DNA from: Bugulina stolonifera
Lineage: Eukaryota; Bryozoa; Gymnolaemata; Cheilostomatida; Bugulidae
NCBI GenBank assembly: GCA_935421135.1
Contig: OW285196.1
Span: 4,569,001-4,633,000, forward strand
Direction: 5' to 3'
Length of the DNA: 64,000 nucleotides
Below, piece by piece: positions 49,937-61,400 of this stretch (position 1 is its first letter; each line of letters starts with the position of its first letter). The notes under the pieces were generated by a model that saw only the letters and a list, made by a program, of their open reading frames with translations, was not told where the DNA came from and made no database searches. Position numbers and translations under genes: made by a program.

Positions 49937-50486
49937 TACTGTCGCACCATTCAATATTTGCAAATTATCTTGTTCATCCTTTTTCAGTAAGATTGATGTG
50001 TTGTTTGTCTTTGGTAACCTAGCAGCTGCCAAGAAAACGCTATTTTAATATTGGCTGATTTCACCTTCAATCAGCCTATGTTGGGAATTTTGGAAGCACT
50101 CAAGCAGCTAATATAAAACTGTGCTACAGAGATAGCCATAGGACTTGCAATGCATTGCATTGTTTTTTGTGGGCATGACTCTAGCTTACTTATTCATCAC
50201 TGTGAACAAGAGTTATTTATAGAATGACAGTTGGTGTTGGCTCAATAAGATTACTGGGCTATTTGATGTTAGTAGCTTACCTATGTACATAAGTCACAAG
50301 TATAGACTTAGGACAGGCATAGCCATAGGAACTTAACAGGTCTCAATGCTGAATGGAGGTCATAATAGCCAATATTCAAATGAGTTTATCTTGGCTGCCA
50401 CTAGGTTTACAAAGACAAGCAGCACATCAATCTTCATGAAATAAGATGACCAGTATTCTTTGCAAATATTGAATGGTGAGACAGTA
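49937..50486. mobile_element. MITE with long imperfect inverted repeats, TA-flanked
   Basis: Both ends read TACTGTCKCACCATTCAATA inward, and the inverted similarity extends about 150 bases on each side (left arm to about 50095, right arm from about 50335). A TA is present at each border, as expected of a mariner/Tc1-type target. The central 240 bases are unique and there is no coding frame. Confidence 0.78.
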
Positions 50487-50631
50487 GTGGTTTAAACTAA
50501 ACTAAAACTTCTACTTGCCAGTTTTCTTTTGCTTCCCATACGATAATATCATTAATCCCAGGTAAGAAAGCTAGGATCTGAAGAGACCAGCATTTTTATC
50601 TAATTTGGTGTAGACAAGCAGAACAAGCATA

Positions 50632-50753
50632 GGGGTATTATAAGGTTGAATGCCCGTCCTAACTCCACCAATGACCCTTTGTGGGAATCACACCTGGATC
50701 TCCCACATCGCATGAAAGTCTGGAGCCCTAAACACTATGTCACGGTCGCTCCC
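50632..50753 (-). mobile_element. tRNA-derived SINE, copy 2
   Basis: Read on the minus strand: GGGAGCGACCGTGACATAGTG (A-box region), GTGATTCCC (B-box region), then GGTCATTGGTGGAGTTAGGA, as in the copy at 19722. Several mismatches to that copy show it is an older or independent insertion. Confidence 0.82.
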
Positions 50754-51545
50754 TTTTCTTTAATTTCAAATACACCTATAGAAAGGAACCCATTCAAATT
50801 ATGGTTTCAAGGAGGACTTACTTCATGCATTCAGTGCACCATATGAGGAGATTCCAAGACAGCAAAACAGCATAGAGATCTTGGTTGACTTTACTAAAAG
50901 TCAATCAAGATCTCTTAGCACGAGCTAGAGCTTTTGCCGGCATTGCATATAGGCCTATAACGAGCCAACTTTCATGGTTTGTGTATGTTTGGTAGCGGTG
51001 CGTGCGCACCTTCCTTTGCTGAGTCAACTTCCTGTAATAGTAATGTCTTTTTATTTAGGTTTGTAAACTGTGTATCGCTGTTGCTTTTTCAATTGGCCTC
51101 GTGCCAACATCCAAAGTTTTTCTCTTTTATAGCCTAGTTGAAATATTAAGGATATATGAAGTACCTGTTCTTATCATAGTGAGTTTTTCAAGGTTGAATA
51201 CCTTTATTGTGAAGAAACGTATTTTTCTGTTGGTTTTGAACATTGAAATTGTTAAAATTATTTGTGATCGGTAATATACGCGTTTTACCAGGTAACTCTT
51301 TGAGAGTCTCAACAGGACTACTTACTTCTTGTATTTGGAAATGTACCGGAACGATATGTATATAGGGCCTAATTCAAAATTTTATTCAATTGTTCTAATT
51401 TCCTATTGAAACAATTTGGAATAAGCCAAACAATCCAGCATTCGGCTTCCTCTATCGGAAAAGTATATGGATAGTAGACAACTTTGGTTCTTTATGTTGT
51501 CAATATTTTACAGATTATATGTTCTCTTAACAATCTAGTGTATAG

Positions 51546-52291
51546 CAGTGGCGGATCCAGGAATGGAGTAAGGGTGGTGCAAAATTGATAGTTGGGGCAT
51601 TTCTTAAGGTAAAACTTCAGTTTTCATGTGCGGGGTGCTTCGTGCCCTATCACACTGCATTGCAGAGTCCCTTCTAGCTGGGGGTTTGAGGGGTGCTGTA
51701 AGCCCCCCCCCCCAACGGGGTCCGGGGCAGCGCCTCGGCCGCCAAGCAAAATCCTGGCATCTGTGGGTTCAGGAAGACCTAAGAGCCAGTTCAGTTCATT
51801 CAGTTAAATGAGTTGGTGGCAAGTTGAGTTAGGTTGAATAGTAGTAACTAACCTATAATTGTTTTGTTTTAAAGCAAAACATAAATGATAATAAATAATG
51901 TATTTATTCAATGAACAATATAATTATATAAGCACAGTGAACAAAAATATTTATCTTTTTATCTCTTCTATAAGCCAGCCTAGAAATAAATAGAATAGAT
52001 AAAAAGTTTCTTGTGACTAAGATGTGACAATGGTGCTCATTCAACTCCGACTTATAAATGGCAAAAATGGTTGGAATATTTACAAGGATCAAGAAATATG
52101 ATAACATATCACATGTTTTTGAGCCCTTATGCATTAAAAAAATATATTTTTGTGCTAGGTTGACACACACATTTGAATAATATTAACAAAAATAATCAAC
52201 AAAACAAAAAATTAAAAAAAAAAAATTTTTTTTTTTTGAAATTTCCAGTAGTGCAAATGCACCACTTGCACTACTCCTGGATCCGCCCCTG
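51546..52291. mobile_element. MITE with CAGKGGCGGATCCAGGA ends and 9-bp target duplication
   Basis: The left end CAGTGGCGGATCCAGGA and right end TCCTGGATCCGCCCCTG are inverted repeats with one mismatch, extending inward more loosely (GTGGTGCAAA near the left end, TTTGCACTACT and TGCACCACTTGC near the right). AGTGTATAG flanks both sides (51537-51545, 52292-52300), a 9-bp direct duplication. The 746-bp interior has a G/C-rich part with a C run and an A/T-rich part, with no transposase. The CAG ends recall hAT (usual 8-bp duplication); nine bases would fit Mutator-like elements. It lies 140 bases before the kelch-gene start codon. Confidence 0.88.
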
Positions 52292-52431
52292 AGTGTATAG
52301 GCCTAATGAATGCCTAGTTGAAAATTCGTCTTCTGCTGATTACTTATTAGTTTCTATTATGTTGACTATAATGTGCATGTTTTTGTTAAGGTGGCTCCTG
52401 TTTAGTGCTGAACAATCTCTAGAATTTGGTA

Positions 52432-55400
52432 ATGGATGATGATACCAAATTATTTCATCCGAAGAACCATGCAGACAAAGTTCTCTCAAAGCTCAAAGAA
52501 TGTTACAGTTCAGAGATTCTGGTGGATGTAGTTCTAGTAGCCGGGGGATTCAGAATCCCTGCCCACCGGTTAGTACTTACTCTCTCTCTCAAGGTAGAAA
52601 CTCACAACAGAATTCTTGTGCAAATGTTTTGGTGGCGAGCATGAAGCACCCTAGTCTTAGTAGGCCTAACCTTGTTGGGGCACATGTAGAGGTGAGATGT
52701 TCTAATCAACAAATCGTATTTTAACTGTCATTCACTGAGCGTCAACTCCACTAAATTTTTCTATCACTGTCGAGCGAATCACCATTGACACAGTTCAAGC
52801 ATTTAGCTAGCGTTGGGACCTACAGTGTAGATAAGATAGGCTATAATTGTCTACTTTATCTGAAAACCCTCTTGTATGCCTCTGCTTTTATGGTCGTATT
52901 TTAAATGGTGCAAATCTGTTTTACAGCAGGCTATTAATTGATTATACATGTAGTTATTTTATCTAGATTGCTACTGAAGCTAAATTGTCTACATTATGAC
53001 CGAAGTCTTCAACTTTATACAACAGATGCAATTAGTCAATTCGCTACTTGATATGGGAGATGTTTTACTAGCTTCTGACTATTATTATCGAGACCTATAT
53101 TTACAGACATTTAAATTTACCAGAATGTTCATTGGGACAGTAATAATTGGTATTTACCTTTCTACTGTATAACCTTATGTAAAGCTGGTACTACATTAGC
53201 ACACGTGATGACTGGTACAGTAGTAGACCTGTAATAAATACTTATTTACAGGCTGGTGCTGAGTTCGTGTTCCAATTACTTTGCTGCCATGTTTACCAAT
53301 GATGTGGTGGAGGCTGGTCAGCAGGAGGTCACACTACAAGGTATCGATGGAAACGCACTTAATGCTATAGTCAACTACATGTACACAGGTAAATATGCCA
53401 AGTATATTATTTTGTAATTGGCCTACATGTAATATAGGATTACAAATGCACGGGTAACACAAACTGTATTTCCATTATTGGAACTAGTATACAGCTGCTC
53501 TAATAATATTTGTGGTAAACAGTAGAGCTACATGCCACAGATTTTGTACTAATAGTCTATTTATAGTCAGCCCCTTGATCATGTGACTATGTGTACTGTG
53601 ACTAGGTACTCACTCATGTGACTATGTGTACTGTGACTAGGTACTCACTCGTGTGACTATGTGTACTGTGACTAGGTACTCACTCGTGTGACTATGTGTA
53701 CTGTGACTAGGTACTCACTCATATGACTATGTGTACTGTGACTAGGTACTCACTCATGTGACTATGTGTACTGTGACTAGGTACTCACTCGTGTGACTAT
53801 GTGTACTGTGACTAGGTACTCACTCGTGTGACTATGTGTACTGTGACTAGGTACTCACTCGTGTGACTATGTGTACTGTGACTAGGTACTCACTCGTGTG
53901 ACTATGTGTACTGTGACTAGGTACTCACTCGTATGACTATGTGTACTGTGACTAGGTACTCATTTGTGTGACTATGCGTACGGAGACTAGGTACTCACTC
54001 GTGTGACTATGTGTACTGTGACTAGGTACTCACTCATGTGACTATGTGTACTGTGACTAGGTACTCACTCATGTGACTATGTGTACTGTGACTAGGTACT
54101 CACTCATGTGACTATGTGTACTGTGACTAGGTACTCACTCATGTGACTATGTGTACTGTGACTAGGTACTCACTCATGTGACTATGTGTACTGAGTGATT
54201 TGATTCATCTCATAAGCTGAGTTGACTTTGTGTCTGATTTAAACCATGGAAACATATTATAATGTATATTGGTCTGTTATACATATCTACATGTATGTCA
54301 TGTGCATGTACATAGATGACATGATATGACATGTCTATGTACTGTGAATATGTCACTGTTTGGTTTACAATTGTGGTCACTATATGAATAGCATTGCCTA
54401 CCTTCTGCATGTAGGCTTATATCTAAAATAGCACTTGGTTATTGTCACTAGAAAAGTGATACATATGGGGTAGGAAAGCATGGTCTGAGTCAGCAGTCTT
54501 AACCTAATGCTATGTAAACCGACACGCACAGCCATCTCTCTACTTGATATATATGTCTGGTATGTGAAATATTTTAGGGGAGTTGTCTATTCAAGCAGAG
54601 AACATAGAAGACATCCTCACAGCTTCCTGTATCCTACAGCTGAATGAGGTGATAGACATCTGTAGCAAGTTCTTAGTTGATCATCTCCATCCGTCCAATT
54701 GTCTTGGCATGTTACAGTTTGCTGACAGACAGGTAGGTGCAGGTGGTTGTATGTCATGTGTGACAGTGTGGTGACATCTCACTGGCATCACATGGATCTG
54801 GTGACACATAATTTAGTACTGTGAATTCTACTGTATAGGAATACATTTAGCCTCATAGTCTTATAATGTGTTTTATAATGTAAACCTATGTATATGTAAT
54901 AGTTAGCAGCAAGTACATATTGTATCAATTATCAGTCATTATATTTTAAGTATAATAATGAATCATAATAAGTAAGATGAACTGTAGGAGTTTAGAAAGT
55001 CCAAACCTACAATTATGATACCTACGTTTTACTGCACTGTGTTTTGCTGCACACCAATGAATTTTTATAATTAGAATTTAAAAAGCATATTGTGGTTTTT
55101 TACCCAACACAATATAATCGGTCATTATTACCGCAGTGGTACAAGTTTCGAGAGAATATAATTCCTATGCAGAAGCCACATACAAATTGTGCAGTGAACG
55201 GCTACCTGTTTAAAAGGGATGGGCCTTTTTGACTGCATCCAATTTGGCCCATTGCCTTCTGCACATCAGCTAATAGTTAAAGTTTCAAGAAGTTTTTGTC
55301 TTTCAAACCTGTTTGACGATATAATATGAGGTTAGCTAGTAGGAACAGATACTCAGTCTACTACACTCAATCTACATGTACTTCTTGTGTTATTGAAAAG

Positions 55401-58400
55401 CATTGATAAGATTTTATCTCCTGTTCAATATTATCCTATATGATTATCTCTAACAACACCCAGTCAACCAATAACAATAAAGGTATAAAATACTTGTGAA
55501 TAGTGTTCGTATAATAGCAGCATTAAGCTGATAATACACTAGGGAATTTATATTGTATATCTTATGCCAACCTTGTGTAGGTTATGCTATTAGTATACAT
55601 AGCTTGTTTAGAGGTAGGATAAGTTACATGTACACCATTTATCTCCTAGTGTTAGTATGTCAACTAACAGTACTAGTGATGCTACAACTGAGCCACAGGT
55701 AATCTTATGTGTAATAATTATGTTAGAAAAGGAAGTGGTGTGATGCATTGTGGTATTATAATGCTCTGAGTACATCCTCTAATACAGACTTTGTTATGGC
55801 CATGTGGTTCGTGTACTTGTTATGGTCATGTGGTTCGTGTACTTGTTATAGTCGTGTGGTTCGTGTACTTGTTATAGCCATGTGGTTCATGTACTTGTTA
55901 TAGCCATGTGGTTCATGTACTTGTTATAGCCATGTGGTTCGTGTACTTGTTGTAGGGGTGCCTAGACCTCTACAAAGTAGCTCACAACTATGTTATGGAG
56001 AACTTTATGGAGATCATTAAAGACGGAAAATCGGAATTTCTGCAGCTATCAATGGAGGAGCTGACTAAACTTCTATCTTCAGGTGAGAAGAAACATATGA
56101 AGATTTATAACTAGTATCTGTGTGTGATATTCTACAAGGTCTGACTACAGGCTTCATCCATGTACCAAATACCAGGCATCCTACTTCCTGTAGGTTGACT
56201 GATTTAGCTACTAGAGCCGTGGATTTCTAAGTTTATACAACCGTTATTCTGGAACCCAATTACAAATGAAATGGGTTAATGTAATGAAGTACTAAAGCAT
56301 CTAATACATGCAGATCTACTAAATAAAGTGATTTAGAGTAATGATGGCTGAACGTCTACAACACTGTTTGAAAATAGCTATGATTCTATGAACTAAGCCT
56401 AATTGGTATATAGGCCCAATAGCCCTTACATGCACGTACATTGTTTAAGTACATGACTTGTATATATATAATGTATATGGTGTACATTTACTAAGTAATA
56501 GCAGCACTGTACAGGAACAAATACTAAATACATTAGTTGTGGGCTTTTCCAAGTACAGGGTAGTTAGTTACATGTCCAATGTATATAAAATAAATATTGC
56601 CCTGAAAGTCAACTGAAGCCAGCTTTGTACACTATATAGATACAGATAACACAGTAGGCATACTGGGCTACTGGCACTGAGCTTGATATCCAACTTACAA
56701 CTCTCTCTTTTCTTCAGATGATGTTAACATACCTGTAGAGGAAGCTTTATTCACAGCAGTAATAGACTGGGTATCTCATGATCTGAGTGTGAGGGAGCCC
56801 TTCCTACCCACCCTACTTTCTCTACTTAAACTTCCTCTCATGTCTCCAGATGTGAGTATCTATATAACAGTATATAGCGTAGACTGTGTTCCCACGGGGC
56901 ATGTTATCAAAATAATAATGAATATATTGAGACGACCATCTCTTGATTCTATGGTAATATAAGTAGGTTCTCTCATCTATTGGATCAGAATTTCTAAGAT
57001 GGCCGCTCTAACATTTACTCCTGTCTGATTTGCTTGATAAATTCCCACTGACTAAATGTAAGCTCTGTGACAGAGAATAAATATTTAGACGATCGCAATC
57101 AAACAGGAAAATTGCTGATGACACCAGAGATGAACAAGAGTTAGTCGGCCGCACACTCAACTTCTTATAATTGGGAATGAATTTACTTGCTATTGTCTTG
57201 GTACTTATGCGGATGTTGTACATACATGTACATGTATGATTTTTAGTAATAAGCTACGTGAATTTCTAGTAGATCTGTCATTGTTTGGTAATGCATGAAA
57301 TATCTAGTAATTGTGACATTGTCTGGTAACATGTTAGTTTCTAGCCGACACAGTGGAGCCGAACCCACTAGTTAGGAACTGTGCAGAGTGCCAGAGATTG
57401 CTGATGGAGGCAATGAAATATCATCTACTTAGCGACAGGAGACGCTCCTTACAGAGTAGCAGGTGGGCCAAGGTTGTATTGTAGCCTTTATATGACCTTC
57501 AGTTATTACCCTTTATAATATTCACCTTCATATTTCACTTACAATGATGTTGGACAATTTCGTTGAGTTTCTGGTCAATTGTGCAACTCGTTTCTACAGC
57601 TTGACTTTAGCAATATTGTTTTTAATATTGTGACAACTAGTAGTTTAAATAGCATACAAAGTGTGCCGATGTTGACTGATGTTGGTTCTAAATATCTTCC
57701 TAGAATGTAATTATACGTTAGTCGTACATAACCTCTAAATATATTAAATAGTTGTGTGATTCCAGAATGAGGCTGGGCCATGGCACTGTTCTGTAGTGTT
57801 CTAACGCTGTGAGGGCGGCTTGTATACCTGTTTTATAGTATTGTGTATTTTGTTTGCCATTATAATGCAGAACTAAACCGAGGAAGTCAACAGTAGGTCG
57901 GCTCTTGGCTGTTGGAGGAAGTGATACTAGCAGTGACCGCACACCAAGCATAGAGAGCTATGATCTGCGTACAAACAGATGGCACCAGATCTTCACTCTT
58001 AACTCACGCAGGTAAATGGTGATAAGGGCAGTATTTTACCTGCACAAGTAGTTCTCAGGTCTATTGCTTTAACTAATATTTGATAATACAGATATTATAG
58101 ACATTGACTGTTATTACTGTGACCACTGTGTGGTGTATTGGGGATGACCATAGATGACCATTAGTGGAAGTGCTAGCCACTCTCAGCTGATCTTACTATA
58201 TCTCTGTCATGGAGATGTAGCTACATGTGCATGTATTAGTTAGATAATATAATGTGTTGATGGCATAAGTTAATACTATGTTACTGTATACCAGTATTAT
58301 TACTTGTCCATGTATAATTATTTAGTTAGCATTTACAATCTACATGTATTATAATACATGTGCAATGTACATACTTACAATGCTATGTGTATGCAATGTT

Positions 58401-61400
58401 TTGACAGACATGATCTTGTATTGTATATTCAAGTCTTTATGTAAACATAGTAACTATAATATTGTGATATACATTAGTATATAATGTACAATTATAATAA
58501 TATAGGTTACAGTTTGGTGTGGCTATAGTGGATAATAAACTCTTTGTTGTGGGAGGAAGGGATGGGTTGAAGACACTCAACACTGTGGACTTCTGGGATA
58601 TGCAGGTACATCACCTATATGCTATACTATACATGTAGGGTCTATATAAGTAAGTGAGAGACGTATATACACTGTATATATTCTGCATATTATACAGTGT
58701 TTAGACTTTAGACATACAATTCATATGGACAACTATACTAAATATTGGGCTGTATGTCGTACTATACCTGCTAGTAAGTATCACAGACACATATATATGT
58801 TGTAATGAATCTACTACTGCAGTACAAAGTCTGTTGTAAATGTGTGCATTTCTCACTCAGGTGTGTGAAGATTTAATCGCGTAGATGAACTGGACGAACT
58901 AGGATATTGCCAATCATAGTATGTACATGTAAAATGTGTATAATACTTTCAGACGAGAGGTTGGACTCAGGTGGCCTCAATGGCCAATCATAGACATGGG
59001 CTGTGTGTAACGACCCTAGAGGGACCAATATATGCCATTGGTGGCCATGATGGTATGTGTGTAGACCAATTATATCATTCAATACTGGTTACTCCAAGTG
59101 AAATTGTTTACAACCAAACATGGAGAACTTTTCCAAGACTGAGGTTTGAACATGCGGCTCTGTAGCATCTGATTGTGGACCTGTGATTAGGTGCCGTTAA
59201 GTCTTGGGTTCAAACTACAGCCAGGGATGGGATTTAAATGTAAATTCTTTCCACTAACTGATATCATAAATATAATGATTGTAGCTTAACCCCATTTCAA
59301 TAGCGTGTATACGTGATCATATTCATGTACATGATATATTTATAATATGTATATGTGTATTTTTATCTGTTTACAGGGTGGCAATACCTCAACTCTGTTG
59401 AAAGATGGGACATACAGAGTAAGAAATGGAGCTATGTATCACCTATGAACAATGCTAGGGGTACCGCAGCAGTAGCAGTCCTAGCTAGCTCTAGGTAGGT
59501 TTACCACTGCATCAGGCCACATCTAACGTCTATTGAGTGATATTTATTTGTTTAATAAAACATGGCTGGGATTACTCACTATGGTACTAGAAGTAGTTAT
59601 CTTCTCTATGTTCATGCACGCAGGCCTGTTTTGTCGTAATATAACACATATTATACTGTAAAGCACGTGGATTTCTATATGTGCAGAGTATAGTGTGATA
59701 TATTAATAATTCCATACCTCCAGTAACGTTTTAATACTAACTGCAGTCAACTGAACTGGAAAAATTATCCTGTTTTGAAGTTGTCCTTTCTTTTCTGTGA
59801 AAATATAAGAGAAGGCAACTTGAAAATGGATTCCAGACAGCGTGCAAGCACATGTTTATACTAATATTATGCACAAATAATACAGTTGTATTATGTAATT
59901 AATACCTATGGTGGCATGTATATAGTAGTTATGGTAGCATCTAATTGCTATGGTAACATTTAGTTGTTATGGTAACATTTAGTTGTTATGGTAACATCTA
60001 GTTGTTATGTTAACATCTAGTTGCTATGTTAACATCTAGTTGCTATGGTAACATCTAGTTGTTATTTATTGCTCCTCTATTTACATTCTTTATTATTTTC
60101 ACAACAGATCAGATTTTAAGAGGTGTGTATATATGACAATCTATTCGTGTATATACTCTACACGCTGATCTTAAGGCTAGTGTTCACAACGCCCCTCACT
60201 TCATCTTCCCAATTTTTCTAACTCACAGTCTATAACTGTCTGCCATCATGCTGCTAGAATAGCATTAGTTTCAACTAAATTAGCTTTTCAGTCAAATTAA
60301 TATTTCAATGCGCTACAAATAACAGCCAGCAAGTACCCTTTCTCTTTAATGTTTCGTTGTCACGCCGATTTAGCTTAATGTTAGTTTAGCTTAGCCTACC
60401 CATTTCTCCATACCACAGCACAAACCTACCCAGTGACCACTGTTTGATTCCATGTCAGAAGTTTTAGAGAAATAAAAATAAACCCATTTCATATTGATTA
60501 AAATACTCAGGATGATAGTGTTTAACTGTTTACTGTAGCTACATGTACACATATATGTTGTGCTTTCTCCACAGCCCTGTTTCTAATGCACAACCTAAAT
60601 GTACCGCCCCTTGATCACTTCAGTTCTGTATTCGTCACTTCACTAATCCCGCCCTGCCCCCTTCTGATTGGCTGCCTCCACCTGTTACCTTTCCATCAAG
60701 AGCTGTATTTTACGTTTTTGTTATTGACTTTACTGATTGCTGATTGGCCACTAACCAACTTCTTGTTATTCCATATTAATTTTATCATTATATAACTACA
60801 TAATATATAATACAATATGATTGACTATATTTAGGCCTACATTTTAGGTGTGTGATTATCTTTAGATATTTTGTCGGTTTGGCTGTGTAGCTGATATCTG
60901 CGCCTATGCACTACTTGTATATTCGGTGCATATGCTATCAGAATAATAGTAGAGCTAATCAAACTGGCAATATCTGATTTCAGCAATAACTGGGTGTCAC
61001 CCTGCTACTGTCCGGCAGCTGTCCAGTGTAGTAACTGTCCACTGTTCAGCATAATACCAGTCCAGTGTTTAGTCATGTTTGATGACTTACATTGTGCTGG
61101 ATTGCTTGCTGTAAGTACTACAAGATCTGATTCTGTTCTGAGCCTATAATATAATTTCACTTTAGGATATATGTGTGTGGAGGACGGGACGGTAGCTCAT
61201 GCCTTCGATCTTTGGAAACATTTGATCCTCACACTAACAAGTGGACTTTACTGGCTCCTATGAATAAAAGGAGAGGTAAGGTACTGTGGTGTAAAGTGTG
61301 GTTCATTGACTGACTGGCTGGCTGATGTCTTCCTAAACTTCAATTAAAGGTGTCTTCGTGACCTGAATTTCAGACCCACGTCAATTTGCGAAAATATTTT

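Noticed and set aside
53579..54195. Regularly spaced repeats that could suggest a CRISPR array.
   Set aside because: Units are directly tandem with no unique spacers, in an intron of an animal gene.
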